In this document: in pieces, positions 18,914 to 29,594 of the stretch
How the letters are laid out: each line of letters opens with the position of its first letter
Numbering within the stretch: position 1 is the first letter of the stretch
Assembly (NCBI RefSeq): GCF_028621715.1
Contig: NZ_CP117466.1
Location: 2,616,501-2,680,500, forward strand
From: Paracoccus marcusii
GTDB taxonomy: Bacteria; Pseudomonadota; Alphaproteobacteria; Rhodobacterales; Rhodobacteraceae
Direction: 5' to 3'
Length of the DNA: 64,000 nucleotides
The notes under the pieces: model-generated
Seen by the model: only the letters and a program-made list of their open reading frames with translations
What the model was told of the DNA's origin: nothing
Databases searched by the model: none
Program-made: the position numbers and the translations under genes

Positions 18914-19975
18914 ATGACCGCCACCGACATGCAAGAACCGCGCCTGACATCCCTGGCCCATGGCGGCGGCTGCGGCTGCAAGATCGCGCCGGGCGTCCTG
19001 TCGAACCTGCTGCGGGGCAGCGCCGCCCTGCCCGTCCCGCCCGAACTGCTGGTGGGGATCGAGACGTCGGACGATGCGGCCGTCTACAAGCTGAACGACC
19101 GGCAGGCGCTGGTGGCGACGACCGACTTCTTCATGCCCGTGGTGGACGATCCGCATGATTTCGGTCGCATCGCGGCGACCAACGCCATCAGCGACGTCTA
19201 TGCGATGGGCGCGACACCCATCCTGGCGCTGGCGGTGGTGGGCATGCCGATCAACGCGATCTCTCATGCGACGATCGCGGCGATCCTGGATGGCGGCGCT
19301 TCGATCTGCCGCGAAGCGGGCATCCCCATCGCCGGCGGCCACACCATCGATTCGGTCGAGCCGATCTATGGCCTCGTGGCCTTGGGCCTGATCGACCCTG
19401 CCCTTCTGAAGCGCAATGCCGAGGCACAGCCGGGCGACCTGTTGGTGCTGGGCAAGCCACTGGGTGTCGGGGTCATGTCGGCGGCGCTGAAGAAGGGTCA
19501 ACTGGATGACCAGGGCTATGCCCGCATGATCGAGGTCACGACCAAGCTGAACCGCCCCGGCCCGGACCTTGCCGCCATCGAGGGCGTGCATGCGATGACC
19601 GATGTCACCGGCTTTGGTCTGGGCGGCCACGGGTTGGAGATGGCGCGCGGATCGGGCTGCGATCTGATGATCGACTGGTCCGCCGTGCCGCGCCTGCCGG
19701 GCATCGACGCGCTGATCGCTGCGGGCCATGTCACGGGCGCCTCGGGCCGCAACTGGGCCAGCTACGGCGAGGGCGTGGCCCTGCCGCAGGGCTTCGGCGA
19801 TGCCGAACGCGCGCTGCTGACCGATCCGCAGACCAGCGGCGGGCTGATGGTCGCCTGCGCGCCGGACGCGCTGGAGGCGGTGCAGGCGGCCTTTGCGCGC
19901 CACGGTTTCGCGGATGCCGCCGTCATCGGCGAGGTCGGCCCGCGCAGCGACGCGCCCCGCGTCATTCTGCGCTAA
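18914..19975 (+). CDS. selD: Selenophosphate synthetase (selenide, water dikinase)
   Basis: Makes monoselenophosphate from selenide and ATP, the selenium donor for selenocysteine and for 2-selenouridine in tRNA. The 353-residue enzyme has the glycine-rich active-site segment AHGGGCGCK with cysteine 20 and lysine 23 in the E. coli C17/K20 positions, so it is the cysteine form and does not itself need selenocysteine. The ATP-binding ETSDDAAVYKL and TTDFFMPVVDDP segments follow. AGGAG precedes the ATG. It stands alone: no selA, selB, selU or selenocysteine tRNA is in the window. Its stop overlaps that of the converging PAP2 gene, inside a small palindrome (CTGCGC/GCGCAG). Confidence 0.94.
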   Translation: MTATDMQEPRLTSLAHGGGCGCKIAPGVLSNLLRGSAALPVPPELLVGIETSDDAAVYKLNDRQALVATTDFFMPVVDDPHDFGRIAATNAISDVYAMGATPILALAVVGMPINAISHATIAAILDGGASICREAGIPIAGGHTIDSVEPIYGLVALGLIDPALLKRNAEAQPGDLLVLGKPLGVGVMSAALKKGQLDDQGYARMIEVTTKLNRPGPDLAAIEGVHAMTDVTGFGLGGHGLEMARGSGCDLMIDWSAVPRLPGIDALIAAGHVTGASGRNWASYGEGVALPQGFGDAERALLTDPQTSGGLMVACAPDALEAVQAAFARHGFADAAVIGEVGPRSDAPRVILR

Positions 19976-20469
19976 AAGCGCAGGCCGACGCTGATCGCGG
20001 CCCCTTCGGAGCCGATGCCAAAACTGGCCGCGCCGAAGCTGATCCCGATCAGCGCACCGGCCAGCGCCTGATCGGCCGTATGTTCGCCTGCCTGCACGCG
20101 GCTGAAAGCGGTCAGCCCTGCGGCGCCATAGGCGGCGGCGCCCAAAGCGGGATCGTCCTCCCAGCACTTGCCGGCCAGATCCGCGGCCCCGAACCCGACG
20201 GCGGCGGAATGTCCCGACGGGAAGCCCCGCCCCTCTCCGGTCGGACGGGTGCCCAGGGGCGATCCGTCGAACACCGCCTTGAGGCCCAGCACCACTGCCG
20301 CCTGCAGGGCACCGCGCACGGCGAAATCTTCCAGCCGATCCTGATCGGCCGCGCAGACGGCGGCCGCCAGCGGCAGCGCATATTTCATCGTGGTCCCGAA
20401 CCGTTCCAGCCCGTCAGCACCCGCAGGCACGGCCAGCATGCAGGTCAGCCCGACAATTGCCGCGCGCAT
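19972..20469 (-). CDS. PAP2-family phosphatase with signal peptide
   Basis: A 165-residue PAP2 superfamily protein, predicted to be exported (MRAAIVGLTCMLAVPAGADG) and to act on a phosphorylated lipid or other phosphoester in the periplasm. The three phosphatase motifs are present: a lysine followed by a TRP segment, FPSGHSAAVGFG, and SRVQAGEHTADQALAG. The body is glycine- and alanine-rich and moderately hydrophobic. It begins four bases after the cytochrome gene with no strong ribosome-binding site, suggesting coupling. The substrate is unknown. Confidence 0.8.
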   Translation of the reverse strand: MRAAIVGLTCMLAVPAGADGLERFGTTMKYALPLAAAVCAADQDRLEDFAVRGALQAAVVLGLKAVFDGSPLGTRPTGEGRGFPSGHSAAVGFGAADLAGKCWEDDPALGAAAYGAAGLTAFSRVQAGEHTADQALAGALIGISFGAASFGIGSEGAAISVGLRF

Positions 20470-20473
20470 GGCT

Positions 20474-20881
20474 TTAGCGCTGCAGGGTCTGGAGGTAATC
20501 CGCCAGCGCGACCAACCGCGCCGGCGTGGCGAGGCGCTGGCCCGAGCCATCGTCATACATGACGACCGGCCCCTCGCGCAGGACCTCAAAGATCGGCATG
20601 TGCGATTCGCTGCGCCCCATCGTGTATCCGACCAGCTGGCCCATCACGCGGGTCTTGGGGAAGACGCCCCCATCCTGTGCGGCCAGCATGGTCAGGTCTG
20701 CGGGTGCGGGCACCATGCCCACGGCGGCGGGCCCGTTGCCCCGCCCGCCCGGCCCGTGACAGCTTGCACAGTAATCCGCGTAATCGCGCGCCGCGCCCGT
20801 CGGTTGCGCCTCGGGCGCGCAGGCGGCGACCAGCCCCGCCAGCGCCAATCCCGCCGCCCCTGCCATCATCACTGCCCGCAT
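20474..20881 (-). CDS. Lipoprotein c-type cytochrome
   Basis: A 135-residue electron carrier. The N-terminus is a lipoprotein signal (lipobox LVAAC, cysteine 21), so the mature protein should be tethered to the membrane. The haem-binding motif CASCH lies at residues 38-42, and a methionine in ESHMPIFEV is the likely sixth ligand. The fold resembles small class I cytochromes with a C-terminal LADYLQTLQR helix. The redox partner is unknown. It is followed directly by the PAP2 phosphatase gene. Confidence 0.85.
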   Translation of the reverse strand: MRAVMMAGAAGLALAGLVAACAPEAQPTGAARDYADYCASCHGPGGRGNGPAAVGMVPAPADLTMLAAQDGGVFPKTRVMGQLVGYTMGRSESHMPIFEVLREGPVVMYDDGSGQRLATPARLVALADYLQTLQR

Positions 20882-20945
20882 CGTCCGTGCCCCCGTCGGT
20901 TGTCGTTTGGTCCAGCATGCACCCGCGCGCGGGGCGGTGCAACGA

Positions 20946-21611
20946 TCAGGCGGCGGTCAGGCGCACCACACGGTCCATCCGTGCGGCCAGGGCATGGTTG
21001 TGCGTGGCGATCAGCGCCGACAGGCCGGTATCGCGCACCAGACCCATCAGCACGTCAAAGACCCTGTCCGACGTCTCGGGGTCTAGGTTGCCCGTGGGTT
21101 CGTCTGCCAGCAGCAACGCGGGCTGGTTCGCCAGCGCCCGGCAAAAGGCCACGCGCTGCTGCTCTCCGCCCGACATCTGCGCGGGGCGGTGATCCGCGCG
21201 ATGCGCCAGGCCGACGCGGTTCAGCAGGTCGGCGGCCCGGGCCTGCGCGTCACGGGGGGCTGTGCCATTGGCAAGCTGCGGCAGGACGATGTTCTCGGCC
21301 GCGCTGAATTCGGGCAGCAGGTGGTGGAACTGATAGACGAAGCCCAGCTCCTGCCGCCGCGCCTCGGTCCGCGCGCGGTCCGGCAGGCCGGTCATGTCGC
21401 GCCCGGCCAGCCAGACGCGTCCCGCATCGGGTGTGTCCAACAGCCCCGCGATATGCAGCAACGTCGATTTCCCGGCCCCCGACGGGGCGACCAGCGCCAC
21501 GACCTCTCCGCGCGCGACGGTCAGGTCCAGGCCGTCCAGCACCGTCACCGGTGCGGGACCGTCCTTGGCATAGGTCTTGCCCACGCCTTCCAGCCGCAAC
21601 ACGTCACTCAT
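20946..21611 (-). CDS. lolD: Lipoprotein-releasing ABC transporter ATPase
   Basis: ATPase of the Lol system, which extracts outer-membrane lipoproteins from the inner membrane for transfer to LolA. The 221 residues carry a Walker A (APSGAGKST), the LolD/MacB-type signature [15 protein letters not shown], Walker [13 protein letters not shown] and the switch histidine in IATHNH. It overlaps the end of the permease gene by eight bases, so the two are translationally coupled. The permease neighbour separates it from MacB or FtsE, though these families are close. Confidence 0.9.
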   Translation of the reverse strand: MSDVLRLEGVGKTYAKDGPAPVTVLDGLDLTVARGEVVALVAPSGAGKSTLLHIAGLLDTPDAGRVWLAGRDMTGLPDRARTEARRQELGFVYQFHHLLPEFSAAENIVLPQLANGTAPRDAQARAADLLNRVGLAHRADHRPAQMSGGEQQRVAFCRALANQPALLLADEPTGNLDPETSDRVFDVLMGLVRDTGLSALIATHNHALAARMDRVVRLTAA

Positions 21612-22899
21612 AGCGCAGGGCCTCCACCGGGTTCATACGCGCGGCGCGGCGCGCGGGAAAGATCGTCACGACAAAGGACAGCGTCAGCGACAGCGCCACC
21701 GCGCGGAAGATGTCCCAGGCCCGCAGGTCGGCGGGCAGACGATAGATGCCGCGCACCTCGGGCTGCCACGCGCCCCCCCCGGTCAGCGCGTTCAGGGCCG
21801 CCATGATGTTGTCCACGTTCAGCGCCAGGGCCACGCCCAGGATCACCCCCGCGATCGTGCCTATGATGCCGGTGAAGGCCCCGCACAGGAAGAAGACCCG
21901 CAGAATCGACCCTTCGGTCAGGCCCATCGTGCGCAGGATGCCGATGTCGCGGCCCTTGTTCTTGACCAGCATGATCAACCCGGAGGTGATGTTCATCGAC
22001 GCGATCAGGACCAGCACCGACAGGATCACGAACATCACGTCGTCCTCCATGTCCAGCGCGGACAGGAACGACCCGGAACTGTCGCGCCAGGACCAGGTCT
22101 GCGCGCCCTCTCCGGCGGCGCGCATCAGGGGCAGCGTCCAGTCGTCCACGCGTTCGGGGTCGTCGACGAAGACCTCGATCTCGTCCGCGACACCCTCTCG
22201 GTTGAAATAGGACTGTGCCTCGGCAAGGGGCATGTAGACCCGCGTGCGGTCGATGTCATAACGCCCGGCGCTGAAGATATAGGTCACCTCATAGGCGTTC
22301 ACCCGCGGGGTCGTGCCCATTGCGGTGCGCGCGCCCTCCGGCGCGATCAGGCGAATGCGGTCGCCCACCCCCACGCCCAGCTCGCGGGCGATGCCAGAGC
22401 CGATGGCGATGCCCTGATCGAACCGCGCAAGGTCACCCTCGGACGTGGCGGGATCGACGATCCGGGGCATCGCCTCCAGGTCGGCCCGCGTGACGCCGAA
22501 CACCTCGGCCACATTGGAGGAGTCGTTGGCGCTGGCCATCACCTGGCCCTTGATGATCGCCGCGGTGCGGGTGACGCCCGGAACCTCAGCCAGCCGCGCG
22601 GCCATGGCCTCATAGTCGGCGATCCGACCGGGTACGACATAGACGTCGTCGGTGAACTCGTTGGTGATGGTCTGCGGCGCCATGTAGACGGTCGTGTGCG
22701 CGTTCGCGCCCAAGATCGTGTCCACGAACTCGGCCCGGAAGCCCGCGCGGACGGCCAGCGTGGCGATCAGCGCCATGACGCCCAGGGCGATGCCGATCAG
22801 GCTGATCCAGGTCATGACGCTGACGCCGCCCTCGGCGCGCCGCGCCCGCAGGTACCGCCATGCGATCATGAATTCGAAACGCGAAAAGCCTATCGCCAT
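21604..22899 (-). CDS. Lipoprotein-releasing ABC transporter permease (LolC/LolE or LolF type)
   Basis: Inner-membrane permease of 431 residues. A membrane helix near residues 28-50 precedes a large periplasmic domain (residues 50-270), and three more helices form the FtsX-like C-terminus ending [16 protein letters not shown], typical of LolC/E. The [17 protein letters not shown] segment is characteristic. Only one permease gene is present, consistent with the single LolF-type subunit known in many alphaproteobacteria. Start at [10 protein letters not shown]; the longer open frame upstream runs into the radA promoter region and is not used. The first gene of the lol operon. Confidence 0.9.
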   Translation of the reverse strand: MAIGFSRFEFMIAWRYLRARRAEGGVSVMTWISLIGIALGVMALIATLAVRAGFRAEFVDTILGANAHTTVYMAPQTITNEFTDDVYVVPGRIADYEAMAARLAEVPGVTRTAAIIKGQVMASANDSSNVAEVFGVTRADLEAMPRIVDPATSEGDLARFDQGIAIGSGIARELGVGVGDRIRLIAPEGARTAMGTTPRVNAYEVTYIFSAGRYDIDRTRVYMPLAEAQSYFNREGVADEIEVFVDDPERVDDWTLPLMRAAGEGAQTWSWRDSSGSFLSALDMEDDVMFVILSVLVLIASMNITSGLIMLVKNKGRDIGILRTMGLTEGSILRVFFLCGAFTGIIGTIAGVILGVALALNVDNIMAALNALTGGGAWQPEVRGIYRLPADLRAWDIFRAVALSLTLSFVVTIFPARRAARMNPVEALRYE

Positions 22900-22969
22900 G
22901 GTCCAAGCCCCTGAATTTCCGCCCGGACCCTGCCCCCGCCGACCCCGAAATTCAAGCCGACAAAGGCGT

Positions 22970-22984
22970 GAATGCCTTGCATTC
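22970..22984. promoter_or_regulatory. Palindrome in the lol-radA divergent region
   Basis: Perfect arms GAATGC and GCATTC are separated by CTT. It lies between the divergent permease and radA starts, where it could bind a dimeric regulator of either gene. It does not match the alphaproteobacterial LexA pattern GTTC-N7-GTTC. Confidence 0.35.
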
Positions 22985-23025
22985 GTGCTAATACCCACCT
23001 TGCGACGCCCGCGCCCCGGTGCGAC

Positions 23026-24399
<1,374 letters not shown>

Positions 24400-24441
24400 A
24401 CCGCCTGATACTGAACGACAACCGGCGCAAGGGGCGGTTTT

Positions 24442-25035
24442 ATGGACGGATTTACGATCATTGATGCGGTGGTGGCGGCTGTCATCATCCTGTCGGCCAT
24501 CCTGGCGTGGTCGCGCGGTTTCGTGCGCGAATCGCTGGCGATCCTGGGCTGGATCGGGGCGGCCGTGCTGGCCTTCCTGTTTGCACCCACGGTACGGCCG
24601 ATGGTGGCGCAGCTGCCGGTGCTGGACCGCTTCATGGGCGACAGCTGCGAGCTGGCGACGATCGCGGGCTTTGCCGTCGTCTTCGCGCTGGCGCTGGTGA
24701 TCTTCTCGATCATCACGCCGCTATTCTCCTCGGTCGTGCAACGCTCGGCCCTGGGTGGCGTGGACCAGGGGATGGGTTTCCTGTTCGGCGTGGCGCGCGG
24801 CATCCTGCTGGTCGCGATCGCCTTCATCGTCTATGACCGCGTGATGACCACGCAGGACGTCCCGATGGTCGAGAATTCGCGGTCTGCCCAGGTCTTCGAG
24901 CGCATGCGCGGCCAGATGGACGACCAGATTCCCGCCGACGCGCCCGGCTGGATCGTGACCCGCTATGAACAGATGGTCATGGGCTGCACCGCCACCGGCA
25001 CCCCCGTCACGACCGAAGCACCCGCCGCGAACTGA
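24442..25035 (+). CDS. cvpA: CvpA family membrane protein
   Basis: A 197-residue inner-membrane protein with four predicted helices and the family opening FTIIDAVVAAVIILSAI. CvpA was named for colicin V production and is linked to envelope stress and lipid homeostasis; the biochemical role is not settled. It precedes purF, the common bacterial arrangement (cvpA-purF). The ribosome-binding site AAGGGGCGG overlaps the 3' arm of a weak AACCGCC/GGCGGTT pairing with sequence just after radA, which might lower initiation. The tail is polar and low in complexity. Confidence 0.9.
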   Translation: MDGFTIIDAVVAAVIILSAILAWSRGFVRESLAILGWIGAAVLAFLFAPTVRPMVAQLPVLDRFMGDSCELATIAGFAVVFALALVIFSIITPLFSSVVQRSALGGVDQGMGFLFGVARGILLVAIAFIVYDRVMTTQDVPMVENSRSAQVFERMRGQMDDQIPADAPGWIVTRYEQMVMGCTATGTPVTTEAPAAN

Positions 25036-25064
25036 TCCGCCATGACAGGCAGATGACGAAAAAG

Positions 25065-25088
25065 CGCCCCTGCGGAACCGCGGGGGCG
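25065..25088. other. GC-rich stem-loop between cvpA and purF
   Basis: Arms CGCCCCTGCGG and CCGCGGGGGCG pair over about ten bases. There is no T tract on the plus strand, but on the minus strand the stem is followed by TTTTTCG, so it would work best as a terminator of antisense transcription. It could also stabilise the cvpA mRNA end. Confidence 0.5.
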
Positions 25089-25165
25089 TGACTTTGTCGG
25101 CCGTCGGCACTACATGTCCCCCGACAGCACGACGACATCAGCCCCCACAGATCGAGGCCCGCGCG

Positions 25166-26656
25166 ATGCAACCTTTCCTGGCCCATCCGTTCGATTCGGA
25201 CCGTCTGCACGAGGAGTGCGGCATCTTTGGCGCGATCGGCGTAGTCGATGCCTCGAACTTCGTGGCCCTGGGGCTGCATGCGCTGCAGCACCGCGGACAG
25301 GAAGCGGGCGGCATCGTCGCCCACCATCCCGACTTCGGCTTCAACAGCGCCCACCGGTTCGGCTATGTCCGTGACAATTTCACGAAGCCCGACCTGATGG
25401 CGACGCTGCCGGGACAGCTGGCCATCGGCCATGTCCGCTATTCCACCGCCGGAACTAAGGCCAACACTGCGATTCGCGACGTGCAGCCGTTCTTCGGCGA
25501 GTTCCACATGGGCGGCTGCGCGATCGCGCATAACGGCAACATCACCAATGCCGCCGCCCTGCGCCGCGAACTGATCGAGCGCGGCTCGATCTTCCAGTCG
25601 TCGTCGGACAGCGAATGCATCATTCACCTGATGGCCCGGTCGATCCAGCGCAACATCCCCGAGCGGATGAAGGACGCGCTGCGCCGGGTCGAGGGCGCGT
25701 TCAGCGTCATCGCCATGACCCGCACCAAGCTGATCGGCGTCCGCGACGCCTTGGGCGTGCGTCCGCTGGTGCTGGGCCGCGTGGGCGAGGACGGATACGT
25801 CCTGGCGTCAGAGACCTGCGCGCTGGACATCATCGGCGCCGAATTCCTGCGCGAGATCGAGCCCGGAGAGATGGTTGTCATCTCCAAGGGCCAGATCGAA
25901 TCGTCGCGGCCCTTCGGCCCGTCGACCGGGCGGTTCTGCATCTTTGAGCACGTGTATTTCTCGCGCCCCGATTCGATCATCGGCGGCCGGTCGGTCTATG
26001 AGACCCGCCGCCAGATCGGCGTGGAACTGGCCCGCGAGGCACCGGTTGAGGCCGACCTGGTCTGCCCGGTCCCCGACAGCGGCACGCCCGCGGCGATCGG
26101 CTTTGCGCAGGAGTCGGGCATTCCCTATGGCATGGGAATCATCCGCAACCAGTACATGGGCCGCACTTTCATCGAGCCCACCGACCAGATCCGCAATATG
26201 GGCGTCCGGCTGAAGCTGAACGTGAACCGGGCACTGATCCGCGGCAAGCGGGTCGTGCTGGTCGACGACAGCGTGGTCCGCGGCACCACCAGCCGGAAGA
26301 TAAAGGACATGATCCTCGATGCGGGCGCGGCCGAGGTGCATTTCCGGATCGCGTCGCCCCCGACCGCCTGGCCTTGCTTCTATGGCGTGGACACGCCCGA
26401 CCGCGACAAGCTGCTGGCGGCGAACATGTCGCCGGAACAGATGCGCGAATGGATCGGCGTCGACAGCCTGTCCTTCGTGTCGCTGGACGGGCTGTACCGC
26501 GCGGCGGGCGAGGCCGCGGGCCGCGACCCGCAGGCGCCCCGCTATTGCGACGCCTGTTTTTCCGGCGACTATCCGGTGGCGCCCTTCGATCAGCTGGAGC
26601 GCGGCTTCCGCATGAAGGTCGGATCCGAGACCGCGGTCAAGCAAGCCGCCGAGTAG
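25166..26656 (+). CDS. purF: Amidophosphoribosyltransferase
   Basis: First committed enzyme of purine synthesis: makes 5-phosphoribosylamine from PRPP and glutamine. The 496-residue product has a 17-residue propeptide before the N-terminal nucleophile (ECGIFGA, cysteine 18), an Ntn glutaminase domain with ALQHRGQEAGG, and a phosphoribosyltransferase domain with the PRPP loop VVLVDDSVVRGTTS near residue 366. The frame stays open upstream, but the ATG behind GAGG gives the normal propeptide length. Very secure. Confidence 0.96.
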   Translation: MQPFLAHPFDSDRLHEECGIFGAIGVVDASNFVALGLHALQHRGQEAGGIVAHHPDFGFNSAHRFGYVRDNFTKPDLMATLPGQLAIGHVRYSTAGTKANTAIRDVQPFFGEFHMGGCAIAHNGNITNAAALRRELIERGSIFQSSSDSECIIHLMARSIQRNIPERMKDALRRVEGAFSVIAMTRTKLIGVRDALGVRPLVLGRVGEDGYVLASETCALDIIGAEFLREIEPGEMVVISKGQIESSRPFGPSTGRFCIFEHVYFSRPDSIIGGRSVYETRRQIGVELAREAPVEADLVCPVPDSGTPAAIGFAQESGIPYGMGIIRNQYMGRTFIEPTDQIRNMGVRLKLNVNRALIRGKRVVLVDDSVVRGTTSRKIKDMILDAGAAEVHFRIASPPTAWPCFYGVDTPDRDKLLAANMSPEQMREWIGVDSLSFVSLDGLYRAAGEAAGRDPQAPRYCDACFSGDYPVAPFDQLERGFRMKVGSETAVKQAAE

Positions 26657-26672
26657 TTGCGTCCCGCGACGG

Positions 26673-26692
26673 CCGGGGGGCCAGCCCCCCGG
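26673..26692. repeat. Hairpin between convergent purF and Nudix genes
   Basis: CCGGGGGG and CCCCCCGG pair around a CCAG loop and are followed by GACCCCCC. No T tract follows on either strand. The sequence resembles GC-rich intergenic hairpins I recall as repeated in Rhodobacteraceae genomes; copy number cannot be judged from this window, where I saw no second copy. Confidence 0.5.
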
Positions 26693-26713
26693 ACCCCCCG
26701 CCGTGGTTCCGCA

Positions 26714-27148
26714 TCAGCCGACGATCCGCTCCAGCGGGTCGTATCGTGCCGTGCCATCTCCCCAGATCGCATCGCCCAGCATATCGGGCTTGTGCCTAAG
26801 CGTGGTCAGTTCGGCACGGGTGACCCATCGCGCACGGTTCACGACGCCTTCGGGATCGGCCAGCGTCAACACGTCGGGCCCTGTCAGCGTGGCGCGGAAA
26901 TGCACCTCGACCTGGTGAAACCGCCGGGAGGGGTCGTGGAATTCGTTCACCAGGAAGGGATCACCGACGGCGATGCTCAGGCCCATCTCCTCCAAAACCT
27001 CGCGCGCCAGATTGTCGGGCAGCGAGGCGTGCGGTTCGACCCCGCCGCCCGGCAGGCACCACAGGTCGGACTGCTGCCCCGGATAGGCATTCACCACCAG
27101 CACGCGATCGCGATGGATGATCGCGGCACGCACCGCCAGTCGGATCAT
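26714..27148 (-). CDS. Nudix hydrolase
   Basis: A 144-residue single-domain Nudix pyrophosphatase opening [20 protein letters not shown]. The Nudix box begins GGGVEPHASLPDNLAREVLE near residue 34 and follows the GX5EX7REXXEE pattern closely. The substrate is not predictable. Its ATG overlaps the purK stop (ATGA), making it the third gene of a purE-purK-Nudix operon; it might clean up a damaged or surplus nucleotide from the pathway, which is inference from position. Confidence 0.87.
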   Translation of the reverse strand: MIRLAVRAAIIHRDRVLVVNAYPGQQSDLWCLPGGGVEPHASLPDNLAREVLEEMGLSIAVGDPFLVNEFHDPSRRFHQVEVHFRATLTGPDVLTLADPEGVVNRARWVTRAELTTLRHKPDMLGDAIWGDGTARYDPLERIVG

Positions 27149-28179
27149 CCGGCGATCCGGTTCACGTGGCCCATCTTGCGGCCCGGCCGCGCCTGCCCCT
27201 TGCCATAGAGGTGAACCTGCGTCCGGGGCTGTGCCAGCAGCGCGGGCACACGGTCCATGTCGTCGCCGATCAGGTTCTCCATCACGACGTCCACATGACG
27301 CTTGCCGTCGCCCAAGGGCAGTCCTGCCACGGCGCGGATATGCTGTTCGAACTGGTCGACCGCGCAGCCGGCCTGCGTCCAGTGGCCGGAATTGTGCACG
27401 CGGGGCGCGATCTCGTTCACGATCAGACCCTCCGGGGTCACGAACAGCTCGACCCCCAGCACGCCGACATAATCCAGCGCGTTGGCGATGCGCGCGGCGA
27501 TCAGCACCGCGTCGGTGGTCACCCGCCCGGGCAGGCCGCATGGCACCGTGGTGGTGCGCAGGATGCCGCCCTCATGGACGTTCAGGCCCGGATCGAAAGC
27601 CGCCACCTGGCCATCGGTGCCGCGTGCGATGATCACGCTGATCTCGGCAGTGAAGTCGACGAACCCCTCCAGGACCGACGGTGCGCCGGTCCAGTCGGCC
27701 GGACCCTCTCCGATGCGCACCTGCCCCTTGCCGTCATAGCCCATGCGGCGGGTCTTGAGGATCGACGGGCGACCGATCCGCGCGATGGCGTCGTCCAGCG
27801 CGCCCTGAACCGGCACGTCGGCAAAGGGCGCGACGGTCAGGCCGATGTCGGTCAGGAAGGTCTTTTCGGTCAACCGGTCCTGCGATACCGCAAGCGCGCG
27901 CCGCCCCGGGCGGATGGGGCGCAGGCTTTCCAGCAGATCCAGTGCGCTGGTCGGCACATTCTCGAATTCATAGGTGATGACGTCGACGCTGTCCGCAAAG
28001 GCCCGCAGCGCGGCCTCGTCCTCATAGGGGGCGGTCGTCACGCGCCAGGCGACGTCACCCGCAGGGGCGGCGCCCGGTTCGAAGATGTGACAGCGCAGGC
28101 CAAGGCGGCTTGCGGCCGCCGACAGCATCCGGCCCAGCTGGCCGCCGCCCAGGATCCCGATGGTACGGACCTCAGTCAT
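27145..28179 (-). CDS. purK: N5-carboxyaminoimidazole ribonucleotide synthetase
   Basis: ATP-grasp enzyme that carboxylates AIR to N5-CAIR with ATP and bicarbonate. The 344 residues begin with the nucleotide-fold motif [12 protein letters not shown], followed by the ATP-grasp region ([14 protein letters not shown]) and the [13 protein letters not shown] signature near residue 255. It overlaps purE by eight bases upstream and the Nudix gene by four downstream, so the three are tightly coupled. Confidence 0.95.
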   Translation of the reverse strand: MTEVRTIGILGGGQLGRMLSAAASRLGLRCHIFEPGAAPAGDVAWRVTTAPYEDEAALRAFADSVDVITYEFENVPTSALDLLESLRPIRPGRRALAVSQDRLTEKTFLTDIGLTVAPFADVPVQGALDDAIARIGRPSILKTRRMGYDGKGQVRIGEGPADWTGAPSVLEGFVDFTAEISVIIARGTDGQVAAFDPGLNVHEGGILRTTTVPCGLPGRVTTDAVLIAARIANALDYVGVLGVELFVTPEGLIVNEIAPRVHNSGHWTQAGCAVDQFEQHIRAVAGLPLGDGKRHVDVVMENLIGDDMDRVPALLAQPRTQVHLYGKGQARPGRKMGHVNRIAG

Positions 28180-28657
28180 CGGCGGGCTCCTCGGGGATCG
28201 AGGCCGACAGCGCCATGCGCCAGTCGTCCAGCCGCTGCGCCAGTGCCGGGTCGTTCAGCGCCAGAATGCCCGCGGCCATCAGCCCCGCATTGGCGGCACC
28301 CGCCGCCCCGATCGCCATCGTGGCGACCGGATAGCCCTTGGGCATCTGCACGATCGAATACAGCGAATCGACGCCGGACAGCGCTTTGGTCTGGATCGGC
28401 ACCCCGATCACCGGGACGCGGGTCTTGGACGCCATCATGCCGGGCAGATGGGCCGCGCCCCCTGCCCCCGCGATGATCACGCGCAGTCCACGCCCGACCG
28501 CCGACTTGCCATAGTCCCACAGCCGATCCGGGGTGCGGTGCGCGCTGACGATGCGTGTGTGATAGGGCACGCCCAGTTCGTCCAGGATCTGTGCCGCCTC
28601 GCGCATGGTCGGCCAGTCGGACTGGCTGCCCATGATGATTCCCACCGCTTCGGTCAT
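28172..28657 (-). CDS. purE: N5-carboxyaminoimidazole ribonucleotide mutase
   Basis: Converts N5-CAIR to CAIR, the step after PurK. The 161-residue class I PurE has [10 protein letters not shown] near the N-terminus (phosphate and substrate loop), SAHRTPDRL, and [10 protein letters not shown], all characteristic. GGGGACGACAG precedes the ATG. It is the first gene of the purE-purK-Nudix transcript, behind a candidate promoter. Very secure. Confidence 0.96.
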   Translation of the reverse strand: MTEAVGIIMGSQSDWPTMREAAQILDELGVPYHTRIVSAHRTPDRLWDYGKSAVGRGLRVIIAGAGGAAHLPGMMASKTRVPVIGVPIQTKALSGVDSLYSIVQMPKGYPVATMAIGAAGAANAGLMAAGILALNDPALAQRLDDWRMALSASIPEEPADD

Positions 28658-28688
28658 CTGTCGTCCCCGTATTGTGCGCCGCGTGCCT

Positions 28689-28717
28689 GTCCTAGCGCGG
28701 GTCCGCGCGGGTCGCAA
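28689..28717 (-). promoter_or_regulatory. Candidate promoter for the purE operon
   Basis: TTGCGA and TAGGAC are 17 bases apart on the minus strand, starting just past the DUF465 stop. No purine riboswitch is recognisable in the roughly 30-base leader. Confidence 0.4.
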
Positions 28718-28933
28718 TCAGGCGATGATGTCTGGGGTCAGCTCATCCTCCAGTCGGGCGATGCGATCCTTCAGCGACAATTTCTGCTTCTTCAACCGCT
28801 GCAAGGCGACGGAGGCGGTCAGCTGGCCCTGAAGGGCGGCGATGGCCTCGTCCAGGTCGCGATGCTCGCAGCGCAGGGCCGCAAGACGGGCGCGGCTGAT
28901 CTCGTCGTGGTTCATCGAATGCTGCATGTTCAT
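28718..28933 (-). CDS. DUF465/YdcH-like small coiled-coil protein
   Basis: A 71-residue, highly charged helical protein (HDEISRARLAALRCEHRDLD, then a second helix ending LKDRIARLEDELTPDI) of the YdcH/DUF465 type, usually 70-80 residues long. It probably forms a short coiled-coil dimer in the cytosol. The function of the family is unknown. Two ATG codons lie close together at the N-terminus and no strong ribosome-binding site is seen, so the start is approximate. It lies upstream of purE on the same strand. Confidence 0.8.
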   Translation of the reverse strand: MNMQHSMNHDEISRARLAALRCEHRDLDEAIAALQGQLTASVALQRLKKQKLSLKDRIARLEDELTPDIIA

Positions 28934-29055
28934 CGGGCGGGCTCTTGGGAAATGCCGTGGTTCCGACTTATAGCGCGTCGCGCGGCATCTGTTAAGCTGG
29001 CATGGACAAACCGCGCGGCTCACGCCATCGTGAGGGTGTGTTCCGGAGGGTTGCC

Positions 29056-29487
29056 ATGTCGCGGCTTGCCACCATCCTTGCGCTGATGATCGCCGGCCCC
29101 GCCGCGGGCCAGTCCGATGGCGATGTCACCTGGAACACGGGGCGCCTGCCCGACGGGCCCGGCCACGCCGCCGAGATCGCCTATGAGGGACGCAGGCTCA
29201 GCTATGTCTGCCGGCCCGGCGATGCGGGACGGCTGGTGATCGACGGGATGGGACAGACCGACGATCCGATCGTCGTCCTGGTCGACGGACAGCGGATCGC
29301 CGTACCGTCCGACATGACGAACGGCGTCCATTCGATCGCCGCCGATCCCGGATCGCAGCTGTTGTCGGCGCTGACCGGGGGGCGGCAGGTCACCCTGCTG
29401 GCCGGGCCGGTGACCCTCAGCCTGCCGTTGGAGGGGTCTCGGCGCGCGATCGGACAGGCGATGGAGGCCTGCGACCTTCGGCCCTGA
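29056..29487 (+). CDS. Secreted protein of unknown function
   Basis: A 143-residue protein with a clear signal peptide (MSRLATILALMIAGPAAGQ) and a small beta-rich mature domain. I do not recognise a family with confidence; the layout of short strands, a VDGQRIAVPSDM turn and a C-terminal LPLEGSRRAIGQAMEACD helix is reminiscent of periplasmic IalB-like proteins, but that is a guess. Two cysteines are present (in YVCRPGD and EACDLRP) and could form a disulfide. GGAGGG lies at ideal distance before the ATG. The small heat-shock gene follows after about 107 bases. Confidence 0.7.
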   Translation: MSRLATILALMIAGPAAGQSDGDVTWNTGRLPDGPGHAAEIAYEGRRLSYVCRPGDAGRLVIDGMGQTDDPIVVLVDGQRIAVPSDMTNGVHSIAADPGSQLLSALTGGRQVTLLAGPVTLSLPLEGSRRAIGQAMEACDLRP

Positions 29488-29594
29488 CAGCGCGGATCTT
29501 GCAAATCGATGCCGTCCTTTCCATATCTTGGGCAGGACGGGGGCCGCCGCAACGGGGCCCCGGACCTGCAGTCGCTGCAACGCAAAGGGCTGAG

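Noticed and set aside
25065..25088. Terminator between cvpA and purF
   Set aside because: No T run follows the stem in the direction of these genes; I list it only as a stem-loop.
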